Shown: positions 35,366 through 45,100 of the stretch, one piece after another
How positions within the stretch are numbered: position 1 is the stretch's first letter
Layout: every line of letters begins with the position of its first letter
Assembly (NCBI GenBank): GCA_019244055.1
Contig: JAFATG010000271.1
Coordinates: 24,908 to 88,907 of the forward strand
Origin: Acidobacteriaceae bacterium
GTDB taxonomy: Bacteria; Acidobacteriota; Terriglobia; Bryobacterales; Bryobacteraceae
Reading direction: 5' to 3'
Length of the DNA: 64,000 nucleotides
The notes under the pieces: generated by a model
The model's input: the letters and a program-made list of their open reading frames with translations, nothing else
What the model was told of the DNA's origin: nothing
The model's database searches: none
Made by a program: the position numbers and the translations under genes

Positions 35366-36285
35366 TGCCCGCCGAAATAGCAAGACCTGTAGAAAGGCGC
35401 TTCTTTTTCCACGCAAATGCCGTGGCTCTTGCAGCCCACATCCGCCGCCCGGAGGATTTCTTTGTTCCTGCTGTGGCGAGCAGTTGCCTTCCGGTTACTG
35501 GCGGTCTGGCCCAAGCCGACGCTCCCGGCCAAAGCTTCAATGGCCTGATTTCGTTCGGTTCAGCCTCGACTCACGCAAAAGGTGATTTCGTCGACCAGCG
35601 AACCGCAGCCGAATATACGCGCGGCAATCATGGCGATAACAACTTGCCGACCAGTACGATCGTTGAAAGCTCGATGAAAAGCTTGAAGATCAACACGCCT
35701 GCGGACCCGGCGGGTGGAGCGGGCCGTGTCTTCTCGATTGACAATTTGGTTGTTCGCATGGAGAACACGTCCGATCGGCGGAGTCCGACTTCATTCCGTT
35801 CTCTCTATGTGACGATTGATGGTGTTTCGGTAGATGGTCATCTGCTACTGGTCAAAACCAATCCGGAGATTTTCACGGAGAACGACACCAAAAAGAAACT
35901 GGAAGAAAGATTCGAGGATGACAGCGATTTCCGTAAGCAGTTCGGTCAGCAGTTCTTCTATCCGGGCGAGCCGCCGGAGCATGGCGCTTTAGAGAAATTA
36001 TTTTCAAAGCACAAGATTCCTGAAGCAGATGACCTCATCTACGGAACCATTGTCACCAGCATGACTTGGGCATCTACGGCGCCTGATGGAGCCGGAATTG
36101 CGGGAAACGAGCTGAAGATTCCCGGTCTAGGTTCCATTTATTTCGGTGAAATCATTATTGAAGAAGATTTTCGGCGCATTACACTGATACGCTTTCAGCT
36201 AGGCTCTCCTAATGGCGGCGACGGTGCGGTATGCGAAGCGCAGTCCAACGGCGGCACTTGGCCGCCGCAACGCGGGGGCCTGTAA
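35365..36285 (+). CDS. Unrecognised 306-residue protein between anti-sigma and CHAT protease
   Basis: I do not recognise this family. The start overlaps the upstream stop (TGATG), so it is co-translated. The first 55 residues are not a clear signal peptide or TM segment. The rest alternates short beta strands (GRVFSIDNLVVRMEN, SLYVTIDGVSVDGHLLLVKT, GLGSIYFGEIIIEEDFRRIT) with a charged helical insert (TKKKLEERFEDDSDFRKQFG) around residue 180. The C-terminal 15 residues overlap the next gene by 74 bases in another frame. Lying between an anti-sigma factor and a CHAT protease, it could be a sensor, a partner or the protease substrate; this is inference. Confidence 0.7.
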   Translation: MPAEIARPVERRFFFHANAVALAAHIRRPEDFFVPAVASSCLPVTGGLAQADAPGQSFNGLISFGSASTHAKGDFVDQRTAAEYTRGNHGDNNLPTSTIVESSMKSLKINTPADPAGGAGRVFSIDNLVVRMENTSDRRSPTSFRSLYVTIDGVSVDGHLLLVKTNPEIFTENDTKKKLEERFEDDSDFRKQFGQQFFYPGEPPEHGALEKLFSKHKIPEADDLIYGTIVTSMTWASTAPDGAGIAGNELKIPGLGSIYFGEIIIEEDFRRITLIRFQLGSPNGGDGAVCEAQSNGGTWPPQRGGL

Positions 36286-38737
36286 GGAAATCGCCACCGC
36301 CTCTGTACTGTTAATCATCTCGGCGTGCTCATCTCTGACGATACCCTCCGACCCTGAAACCTCATTCGCGCTGGCCAAGGCACAGTATCAACACGGGCGA
36401 TTTTCCGAAGCCACACATACGGCGGAAACGGGATATCGCTTATTCCAAAACCAACCGCTAAATGTATGGCATTGGAAATACAAATTCCTGCTTACGGAAC
36501 TGCTCCTTTGGAACGCGGAGACCCAGCGTGCGGAGTCACTGCTAACCGCCTCACCTCCAGAGCACTTCGCGACTCTGCAGCCTAGATACCAGAGTCTACG
36601 GGCCTATGTCGCTTTTCGCCTGAAGAGAGAAAATGAAGCAGAGGCGCTTTCAAAACAGGCCCTCGCCGGATGCCGTGCGATCGGAGATTATGAAACCGAG
36701 GCGGATCTTGACCTGCTGCTCGCTTCCTTTCTTCTCGACCCACAGCGGGCTGAGACGGCAGCTAGGGATGCGCTGACTGTAGCAACACACCATGGCCTTT
36801 TATTCCAACGCGCCGCCGCGTTCCTCGATCTCGGGATGGTGGAAGTTGGGCGCGCACACTACGGAGATGCCATTTCCGATTTCGAAGAGTCTAGCCGCGC
36901 CGCAGCCACCATTCATGCTGATTACCTGAATTCCGTAGCAACCGGCAATCTGGCAACATGCCGCTACAACGTCGGGGAGTTTCAGCAGGCATCGGAAACC
37001 TTGCAGGGGATTTTGCCAATCCAAAGACGATGTGGCCTCGCCCCTGGATTGCGAGATAGCTATTTGGAAATTGGCAACATCTATCTTTTGCAGGGTGATC
37101 CGCAAAAGGCAATTCAGAATTACCGTACGGCGATGACGTATGTCCGTAAAGAAGATTCCCCGCGTCGATTCGCCATGATCTCTTCCGGAATCGCCCAAGC
37201 CCTGATCGCGGCCGGTTCCCTGAACGAGGCCGAGCAGTACAACAAGCAGGCGCTTGACGCTGCCGATCCAAACGATCACGCCCAGCTTGCCGAGATACAT
37301 CTCAATGAGGCCGATCTCTATGCCAAGCGATCCAAGCATACAAGTGCCATCGATGCTTACAACCAGGCGCTTCAACTGGGTGCTGACACGCCTTCCGTAC
37401 TCTGGAGAGCTCACGCGGGGGCAGGTTTGGAATACGCGGATGTTGGAAGCATCCAAGAGGCGACCAGAAGCTTCGATGTCGCTTTGTCGGTTATCGAGCG
37501 CAACCGGTCAGAGCAATTGCGCAAGGATTACCAGATTACCTTTCTCTCGGAATTGATTCGTTTCTATCAGGAATACGTGGCTTTCTTGATAGATCATGGA
37601 CAGACGAGCCGGGCACTTGATATCGCAGACTCGAGCCGTGCCGCCGTGTTACGAGAGTCTCTGAACGGCGCCCCGCAAGCTCCTGTCAAGAAGATTGAGG
37701 CCCGGATAAAGACGATTGCCAGCCGAACGTCGTGCGTGTTTCTGTTCTACTGGCTTGCTCCGAAGCGATCCTTCCTGTGGGTCATTGGGCCCAAAGGCGG
37801 CCAGGTGTTTTCTCTTCCGCCGGCGCAGGAGATTCGGAAGGATGTCGAATCGTACAGCTATCTAATTGAACAGGAGAAAATCGATCCGCGAACCAGCGCG
37901 AATGGGGCAGGGAAGCGGTTGTTCGATACTCTGATTGCACCTGCGTGCATTCCGAAAGACAGCCGTGTCGTTATCGTCCCGGACGGACCGCTACACAGTC
38001 TAAATTTCGAAACGCTCCCGGTTTCTGCGCCTGCTCCGCACTATTGGCTGGAGGATGTGACCGTTTCTATCGCTCCGTCCTTGAGCGTTCTAAGCGCTGC
38101 GACAGCGCCTGAGGCCTCTGAGAAGGCGTTGTTACTGATCGGGAACACCGTAACTGCCGGAACGGGATTTCCTGATCTGCCGCAATCGGCGAGGGAAATT
38201 CGTTGGATAAAGGATCACTTTCCAACGGCCCCCGCGGTGGTGTACACGGGACAGGGCGCTACGGCTGAAGCGTACACGGAGGCTCGCCCCGACCGGTTTC
38301 GCTACATTCACTTCGCCACCCACGCGGATGCAAACGAACAGAGCCCGCTGGATTCCGCGATCGTACTTTCACCTCGGCAGAACGCCTGGAAGCTGTACGC
38401 TCGAGACGTCGCGGAAATTCCTCTCAAAGCCGATTTAGTGACAATCTCCGCATGCCGGAGTGCGGGAGCCCGCACGCTGGCCGGTGAAGGGCTTGTCGGC
38501 TTCGCATGGGCCTTCTTTCATGCTGGCGCTCAAAACGTAGTCACCAGCTTGTGGGATGTTAATGATCAATCGACAGTCGGCCTCATGGAGAAGTTTTACG
38601 CCCAGGTCGCGTCAGGGAAACCTTATGCCACAGCTCTCCGGGATGCAAAACTCGCATTGTTAAGCGAGGGATATCAGAAGCCCTACTACTGGGGCCCATT
38701 TCAGTTATCGAGCCGGTTTCTTGCTGGGCGGCCTTAG
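36212..38737 (+). CDS. TPR-CHAT caspase-like protease, probable lipoprotein
   Basis: 841 residues. The N-terminus has a hydrophobic segment ending in a lipobox-like LLIISACSS near residue 38. About 12 TPR-type helical repeats follow (for example QHGRFSEATHTAETGYRLF and YLEIGNIYLLQGDPQKAIQN) to about residue 430, then a helical linker. Residues about 500-840 form the CHAT domain: FYWLAPKRSFLWVIGPKG, VPDGPLHSLNFETLPV, His704 in YIHFATHAD, and Cys748 in VTISACRSAGARTLAGEG, the caspase-like catalytic dyad, then GAQNVVTSLWDVND. The start overlaps the upstream gene by 74 bases. TPR-CHAT proteases are found in regulated proteolysis and cell-death systems, including Craspase. The substrate is unknown. 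Confidence 0.85.
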   Translation: MAATVRYAKRSPTAALGRRNAGACKEIATASVLLIISACSSLTIPSDPETSFALAKAQYQHGRFSEATHTAETGYRLFQNQPLNVWHWKYKFLLTELLLWNAETQRAESLLTASPPEHFATLQPRYQSLRAYVAFRLKRENEAEALSKQALAGCRAIGDYETEADLDLLLASFLLDPQRAETAARDALTVATHHGLLFQRAAAFLDLGMVEVGRAHYGDAISDFEESSRAAATIHADYLNSVATGNLATCRYNVGEFQQASETLQGILPIQRRCGLAPGLRDSYLEIGNIYLLQGDPQKAIQNYRTAMTYVRKEDSPRRFAMISSGIAQALIAAGSLNEAEQYNKQALDAADPNDHAQLAEIHLNEADLYAKRSKHTSAIDAYNQALQLGADTPSVLWRAHAGAGLEYADVGSIQEATRSFDVALSVIERNRSEQLRKDYQITFLSELIRFYQEYVAFLIDHGQTSRALDIADSSRAAVLRESLNGAPQAPVKKIEARIKTIASRTSCVFLFYWLAPKRSFLWVIGPKGGQVFSLPPAQEIRKDVESYSYLIEQEKIDPRTSANGAGKRLFDTLIAPACIPKDSRVVIVPDGPLHSLNFETLPVSAPAPHYWLEDVTVSIAPSLSVLSAATAPEASEKALLLIGNTVTAGTGFPDLPQSAREIRWIKDHFPTAPAVVYTGQGATAEAYTEARPDRFRYIHFATHADANEQSPLDSAIVLSPRQNAWKLYARDVAEIPLKADLVTISACRSAGARTLAGEGLVGFAWAFFHAGAQNVVTSLWDVNDQSTVGLMEKFYAQVASGKPYATALRDAKLALLSEGYQKPYYWGPFQLSSRFLAGRP

Positions 38738-39384
38738 CTGATAATGCCCTTGCGCACTGCGTACAGGATCAATTCAGGGATGCTATGAAGGTTCAGTTTC
38801 TGCATGAGATTTCCGCGATGCGTATCGACTGTATGCGGGCTTAGGTTTAACAAGTCCGCAATCTCCTTTGTCGACTTGAGCTCGCCGATGAGTTGCAGTA
38901 ACTCGCGTTCGCGAGGGGTTAGTAGATCGTAAGGATCTTCGACGCCCTGCTGCACAACCTGACGCACATAATCATCCGCTAGCACCTTGCTTACGGCGGG
39001 ACTGAAGTATGCTTTGCCCGCTGCCACAGCGCGAACCGCCTGGATCAGATCCGCTTCCGCCGAGTCTTTTAGGAGATAGCCGCGTGCTCCGGCTCGCAGT
39101 GCTCGCAAAATATAGCTTTCATCGGAATGCACGCTCAAGATAATGACGGCCGTCTTCGGCTGAGACGCGTTGATCCGCCTGGACGCCTCGATCCCATTCA
39201 AGATCGGCATGGCGATATCTATGATGACCACATCCGGCGGATGCTGAAGCACAAGATCGACGGCTTCCCGCCCATTACTGGCCTCGCCTACAACCGTGAA
39301 ATCCGAATGCCGCTCGAGCAGGAGCCGCAGACCGTTTCTGAGGATCGTGTGGTCGTCAGCGAGTACAATCCGTATCGGCACCAT
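38734..39384 (-). CDS. NarL/FixJ-type response regulator
   Basis: 216 residues. Receiver: IVLADDHTILRNGLRLLLE (acidic pair), DVVIIDIAMP (phospho-acceptor Asp), ILSVHSDESY (Ser in place of Thr is common), and GYLLKDSAEADL (conserved Lys). The C-terminal LuxR HTH is LTPRERELLQLIGELKSTKEI, NLSPHTVDTHRGNLMQKL. It is one base downstream of the histidine kinase gene and is the last gene of the RND operon. The 3' end overlaps the CHAT gene by 4 bases, convergent. It probably controls the efflux operon or neighbouring genes. Confidence 0.93.
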   Translation of the reverse strand: MVPIRIVLADDHTILRNGLRLLLERHSDFTVVGEASNGREAVDLVLQHPPDVVIIDIAMPILNGIEASRRINASQPKTAVIILSVHSDESYILRALRAGARGYLLKDSAEADLIQAVRAVAAGKAYFSPAVSKVLADDYVRQVVQQGVEDPYDLLTPRERELLQLIGELKSTKEIADLLNLSPHTVDTHRGNLMQKLNLHSIPELILYAVRKGIIS

Positions 39385-39385
39385 G

Positions 39386-40756
39386 TCAGGCCTTGGCTGT
39401 GAGGGCGGAAAGCGGAAGAGCCACTTCCAGACGCGTGCCCTTGCCGGGCTCCGATTCGATGTGAAATGACCCCTGTAGGTGGGTTACCCTCTCCTGCATG
39501 CCGAGAAGCCCAACGCCTTTCTGCCTATCCGGCTCGAATCCTTGTCCATCGTCCCGAATCGTGAGCCGTAGGCCTTCATTTTGAGCCAGTCGTATCTCGA
39601 CGCTCTTCGCTTTCGCGTGGCGCGTTACATTGCGGAGAGCTTCTTGAACCACTCGATAGATGCAGGTCTTGTGCTCATCGGGCAAGTCTTCGGAGATCGA
39701 TTCCGCTCGCACATCGACGCGGATATTATTGGTTCGCGAGGTCTCCCGAGCTTGCCATTCCAGCGCCGGCAGCAAACCCAGATCATCGAGCATGGATGGC
39801 CGAAGTAAAAGAGACATATCGCGCACCACAGCAACGGTCTTTTCGGCGAGCCGGCGAATATCTTGGAGCTGCGCGCGAGCTTCGGCGTCGCTCTCCGAGG
39901 AAATCATAGCCGCCACGTTTCCAATCGCCAAAAGAAGGGCCGAAAGCGATTGACCCACCTCATCGTGCAACTCCCGGGAGAGAGAGCGCCGCTCCGTTTC
40001 TTGAATTTCAAGCAGGCGAGCCGATAGCTCCCGCAACGCGCTTCGCGCCTGCACGATTTCCTGAAATCGGGCCGCAGACAAACGCTCCAGCCGCACGACA
40101 CGTTGAATACTGACGCCCGCCAGCAGAATCCCACAGACCAACGCAAGTACTAGCAACAAAATCAGAGATCTTCGGAAGCTTGCAAAGAGCTCACGGACTT
40201 TCTGGTTCCCGCTTTCCATTTGCTTCTCATTAAAGGCACCAATCTGATCTGCAAGTTGCACGATAACCATGCGGCGAGGCAAAAGGGAGTTCTTCATGAA
40301 TGCGTACCCCAGAGTTCGACGTTGGTTTACATCCCATTGCAGGGCCGGGCGCAGCGAGTCGAAATACGCCTGCACGGCCCGGCTGAACTCGAGGAACGGA
40401 CTCCGTTCTTCTCCGCGCAAGAGCCGGCTGTAGGCAGCGATCATCGACTGAATGCGTGGACGAGCAGTTTCCAGTTCCTTTCGATGGACATCGGCCAGAG
40501 CGGGATCGGGCTCGAGAAGGAGATCGCGGACGTAGGTTCCCGAGAGAAATAAGTCAGAGCGAAGCTGCTCGACAATCCGATTTCTCTCGACGTAATCTCG
40601 TCGAATGCTCTCGTTCCGTGTCTCGATCTTTCTCAGCACAGAAACGGCGTTTAGGCCCGTAAAAGCGAGTAATAGGAGCAGTCCACCGAACCCGAGCAGG
40701 AGAAGGGGCCGGCTCTGGGGAGCGCTCTTGTCCATAACTCTTTGTTGCGGCATGCC
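39386..40756 (-). CDS. Sensor histidine kinase (NarX/DegS-type, HisKA_3)
   Basis: About 456 residues from the ATG at 40756; an upstream TTG adds two residues and a later ATG (40735) removes seven. TM helices lie at about 18-38 and 190-210, with a helical periplasmic domain between (4-helix type, CHASE3-like). RRSLSRELHDEVGQSLSALL is the HisKA_3 dimerisation and phospho-acceptor His, RDMSLLLRPSMLDDLGLLPA follows, and HATPase motifs are VVQEALRNVTRHAKA (N box), IRDDGQGFEPD and GVGLLGMQERV (G boxes). It forms the two-component pair with the following regulator. The signal is unknown. Confidence 0.93.
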   Translation of the reverse strand, partial: GMPQQRVMDKSAPQSRPLLLLGFGGLLLLLAFTGLNAVSVLRKIETRNESIRRDYVERNRIVEQLRSDLFLSGTYVRDLLLEPDPALADVHRKELETARPRIQSMIAAYSRLLRGEERSPFLEFSRAVQAYFDSLRPALQWDVNQRRTLGYAFMKNSLLPRRMVIVQLADQIGAFNEKQMESGNQKVRELFASFRRSLILLLVLALVCGILLAGVSIQRVVRLERLSAARFQEIVQARSALRELSARLLEIQETERRSLSRELHDEVGQSLSALLLAIGNVAAMISSESDAEARAQLQDIRRLAEKTVAVVRDMSLLLRPSMLDDLGLLPALEWQARETSRTNNIRVDVRAESISEDLPDEHKTCIYRVVQEALRNVTRHAKAKSVEIRLAQNEGLRLTIRDDGQGFEPDRQKGVGLLGMQERVTHLQGSFHIESEPGKGTRLEVALPLSALTAKA

Positions 40757-40793
40757 TAGCAATCTCGAGAGCCCTCAGGCGCTATGGCCCGAA

Positions 40794-42119
40794 TCACCGC
40801 AATAAGCCGAGTGTATATTGCAGCGCGGCATACGCTTCCTGGTAATCGTATTGCGCACTGAGGTTTTCGACTTGAGCTTGCGTTTGCCCCAGTTGCCCCT
40901 GGTTGAGCTCAACAATGGAAGCGAGCCCGAGGTTGTAACGTCCTTGAGACAGATTGAGAGCGAGATTGGCTTGCGCGAGAAGCTGCTGGCTGGGAGCGAT
41001 CGCTTCATATGCGGTCTTGGCGTGTTCCCAGGCTGCACGAACGTCCCGAGCCAGCCGATCTTGAAGATCGCGCAGGCGTTGATCCGACGCTTGCAATTCA
41101 TATTCCGCTGCCCTGCGACGGGCGGAAAATAGATGCCCATTAAACACAGGAATCTGAACATTCACTGCGGCCGATTCATAGCCTTCGGCGATGTCGGGAT
41201 TAGCGTTGCCGGGATTTATGTAGGGCAGAGCTCCGCCCACCGCGATCAGGCTTACTGTGGGCCGCTTGAGATCACGTTCGGCGTATACGAGTTTTTGTGC
41301 GGCCTCACGTTGAAGCCGGAGGCTCTCAGCCTCCGGCCGGTTCTGAGATGCCTCGGCGATCAACTGATCCAAGTTGGCCGGCGGAGTGGGAGGCATCGCT
41401 TGTGGCGTGAGCTGGTATTGAATCGCCTGACTCGTTCCGAGCGCTTGACCAAGATTTGCATATGCTGTTGAGAGGCGATCTCGTGCACGGATCAGCATTA
41501 ATTGCGCATCCGACAGATTCACTTGCGCGAAGCTCAAATCGACTTGAGATTTCAGTTGATTCTTTGTCAATTGCGTGACCTGATCCACAACGGTTTGGCG
41601 AGTCGCTACGGTCTGCTCCGCAACTTTGATAAGCTGCTGCGAGAGCAAGACCTCGTAGTACGCTTCGTCCACAGCCAGAATCACATCGAAGCGCGTAGCT
41701 TGGTAATCCTGTTGGCTGGCCCGTGCCTCGAATCGCGCGTTAGCGACTAGATTAGGAGTGCGGCCAGAGTCTGTGATCAGTTGCGAAAGCGTAAGGCCCG
41801 AACCGAAGTGATTAAACAAGCGAGGATCATTAAGAACGCCAGCACCCAAGCGGCTGTTTACATTCGCCTGTGCTCCCGTTACATATCCATTTACCGCGGG
41901 ATAGTAAGCGGAACGTACTTGTGTCGTCACTTCACCGGCCCGTAGATAATTGGCCCGAGACGCAAGCACCCGCGGATGGTTCTTGAGCGCCATCGCGTCA
42001 GCCTCCTGTAACGTAAGCTGAGGCGGCGGAGTGGCCTGGGCGCGAATTACTCCCGGCAGAGATCCAGCCAAAAGGACGACGACCGCTGATGTTAGCGTCG
42101 CCCCAAGGCGCTTACGCAC
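40794..42119 (-). CDS. TolC-family outer-membrane efflux channel
   Basis: 441 residues. Signal peptide: MRKRLGATLTSAVVVLLAG, cleaved near RAQA. The mature protein has the duplicated TolC OEP layout: LTLQEADAMALKNHPRVLAS, long helices with SQLITDSGRTPNLVANA, then a second repeat LDQLIAEASQNRPEAESLRL and VNVQIPVFNGHLFSARRRAA. It overlaps the RND permease gene by 8 bases and forms the outer-membrane exit duct of the tripartite pump. A histidine kinase follows 37 bases later. Confidence 0.93.
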   Translation of the reverse strand: MRKRLGATLTSAVVVLLAGSLPGVIRAQATPPPQLTLQEADAMALKNHPRVLASRANYLRAGEVTTQVRSAYYPAVNGYVTGAQANVNSRLGAGVLNDPRLFNHFGSGLTLSQLITDSGRTPNLVANARFEARASQQDYQATRFDVILAVDEAYYEVLLSQQLIKVAEQTVATRQTVVDQVTQLTKNQLKSQVDLSFAQVNLSDAQLMLIRARDRLSTAYANLGQALGTSQAIQYQLTPQAMPPTPPANLDQLIAEASQNRPEAESLRLQREAAQKLVYAERDLKRPTVSLIAVGGALPYINPGNANPDIAEGYESAAVNVQIPVFNGHLFSARRRAAEYELQASDQRLRDLQDRLARDVRAAWEHAKTAYEAIAPSQQLLAQANLALNLSQGRYNLGLASIVELNQGQLGQTQAQVENLSAQYDYQEAYAALQYTLGLLR

Positions 42120-45100
42120 GGGCTTCCTCAGCGTCCTCAGTCCCGCGCCGATCCTTCTTCCCGTAGACCAGGAGATATGCCGCCGGGACGATAAAGACGG
42201 TCAATATGACGGAGGAAGTCAAGCCGCCGATGATCGCACGCGCCATCGGCGCGTACTGTTCAGATCCTGTTCCTAGCTTGAGCGCCATCGGCAGCATCCC
42301 GATGATCGTTGCCAGCGAGGTCATCAGAATCGGACGCAGCCGGACCCGGCACGCCGCGATCACAGCATCCGTAACGGAGAAATTCTGCTCCTCCAGCTTG
42401 TGAGCGAAGTCAACGATGAGGATGCTATTCGAGCCAGCGACGCCGATCAGCATCAGCACGCCCATAAGAGACATAACGTTCAGTGTCGTTCCTGTTAAGG
42501 GAAGAATGATCAAGACTCCGATGAAACCCATTGGAATCGCCAGCATGATCAGAAACGGATCGATAAAGGAACGGAACTGGGCAACCAGAACGAGGTAGAG
42601 CAGCATCGCAGCAAGGATGAATCCCTGCGCGAAGCTCTTGAACGATTGATTCATGCCCTGAACCATCCCGCGGAGATTTACACGTACATTTCCAGGAACC
42701 TTCATGCTCGTAACGATGTTGTCAATTGCACTCGCGACCCGGCCAAGATCCTCGCCCTTCGGAGTCACGTAAACATCCGCGGCGCGTTGGATCTGATAGT
42801 GGTCGATTTCGGTGGGTGTCTCGGTGTGCTCAAGCTTAACCACGGTGTCCAGCGTCGTGGGTTCTTTAAGATTTGGCGCCTTCAACGGAATGTTCGTGAG
42901 ATCCAGGAAGTTGTGAATCGCCGGCTTGCCGTGTTCGTAATATTGAACGGTCAGGAAGTAATCGTTCCCGGTCTCGTAATCGACCCAGTAATTGGGAGCG
43001 ATCATGGCGTTCGAGTTCAAAGCGGTGATCACGTTGTCGACGACGTCCTTTTCGCTGAGTCCAAGCTCGCCCGCGTGGACACGATCGATCTCCATCCTCA
43101 CCGCCGGATAGTTCACGTCTTGGGGAATGTAGATCTCGCCGACACCGCGCAGCTTGCGAACGCGGTTACCCAATTCCTGAGCGAGTTGATAGTTCTGCCG
43201 CATATTTCGGCTGGTGACCTGCACGTCGATCGGAGCCGGCATGCCTGCATTCAGAGTTGCATCCACCATTGAGCCGGTTTGAACAAAGGTGCGAATCTCC
43301 GGGAACTGTTCCGCGATCGCATTCTGCACGCGGTCCATATATTCGAAAGTGCTTACCTTGTGGTCGTCATCTAATGCTGCTTGCACGGTTGCTGTGTAAG
43401 GTCCTGCATTGCTGGTGTATAGAGCTGAAAAATCGGGAACAATGCCGATGTTGGAAACGACCATCTTCAGATCGCTCCCCACAGTCTGGCGAATCAAGTC
43501 TTCCACTTTTGCCACATATTCATTGGTCAACTCGATGCGGGATCCGGTGGGGGCCTTCATGTTGATGGTGAATTGGCCGGCGTCCGTTCGAGGAAAGAAG
43601 GCAACCCCGAGGAATGGATAAATCGCCAGGCTCAGAACGAAAACGCCTGTCAGCGCGATCACGGTAAGTCCGGGTCTCCTCAACGAGCGCCTGACCCATG
43701 ACTCATATAAATTAAGCACTCTATTGAAACCGGAGTTGAATCCTTCATTGAATCTAGTCCAGAGAGATCGCTTGGCCACGTGCTCAAGACCTTCTTCGCC
43801 TCCGTATTCTGGAGGTTCAACGGCATGGCCCCCATGCAGAATCCCCTTCAAGAAGCGCGAACAGAAAAGCGGGATCACCGTCATCGCAACGGCGAATGAA
43901 ATGAAGAGCGATAGGCAGAAAGAGAGCGCAAGCGCGGAAAACAGGAATTTGCTTACTCCGGCTAATGTTGTCACAGGGAAAAATGCGACTACCCCCACGA
44001 GAGTCGCGGCTAGAACGGCGAGCGTTACCTCCGAGCCTCCAGCCTCGGCAGCCATCATGGGCGGTTCTCCAAGCTCTAGGTGGCGGTAAATATTTTCGAG
44101 CGAAATTACGGAGTTATCAATCACACGCGAAAACGCCAAGGCCAGACCACCAAGTATTAACGTATTCACGGTCGCTCCCAGCAAATCGAGAATAATGAAG
44201 GTCGCCAGCGCCGATATCGGGATGGAAAGAAGTACGGCCGTTGTCGCTCTTGGGCTACCCAGAAACACCAGAATCATGAGGCTCGTCAGTGCCAGTCCGA
44301 TGAGCCCTTCGTGAAGCACCGTCTTGATAGCTTCTTTCACGAACACGGATTGATCGAAGACAACATTCGTGACGAGTTGCTTTGGGATGTCATACAAACT
44401 CGTAAGTAGTTGGCGAACTCCATTCACTACTTCAATTGTGTTGGTGTCCCCTCCTTGTTTCATGATCGGGATATAGGTCGATTTTTGGCCATCAACGCGC
44501 ACAATGTTGTATTGAATTGCGCTCGCATCTTGGGCTTTGCCCACGTCCTTCACGGAGACCCAGGAATCACCAACTGTCTTGATCGGAATATCATTCAGCT
44601 CGGTCATGTTATCGACCAGACTGTTCGAATAGACGTAGTAGTCATACGGCCCCAGCTTGACGTCGCCGGCCGGCAAGATCAAATTAGATCTGTTGATTGC
44701 GCTCACAACGTCCATTGGGCTCAACTGGCGAGACATCAACTTGTATGGGTCGACGTACACCATCACCTGCCGGTATTTCCCGCCGAAAGGCGGAGGGATG
44801 GTCGCACCTTTTACGACTGCGATTTGGTTTCGAATCGTGAACTGCGCGAAATCGTGAAGCTGCGTTTCGGTGAGACCCTTTCCTTTTACCGTCACGAGGC
44901 AGACCGGCTGGCTGGAGGCATCGAATTTCAGAACGACCGGTGGGAGAGTACCGGGCGGCAAACGCTTCAAATCCGCGAGAGCTAAGTTAGACAATTCGGT
45001 AACGTCCGTATCGGCATTGCTGCCCGGCTGAAAAATGACTTTGATGAGGCTGACGCCGAGCATAGATCGCGATTCCATATGATCGACGCCCGCAGCCATA

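Noticed and set aside
42646..43272. 208-residue plus-strand frame inside the RND permease
   Set aside because: Antisense shadow of the RND permease, with no recognisable motif.
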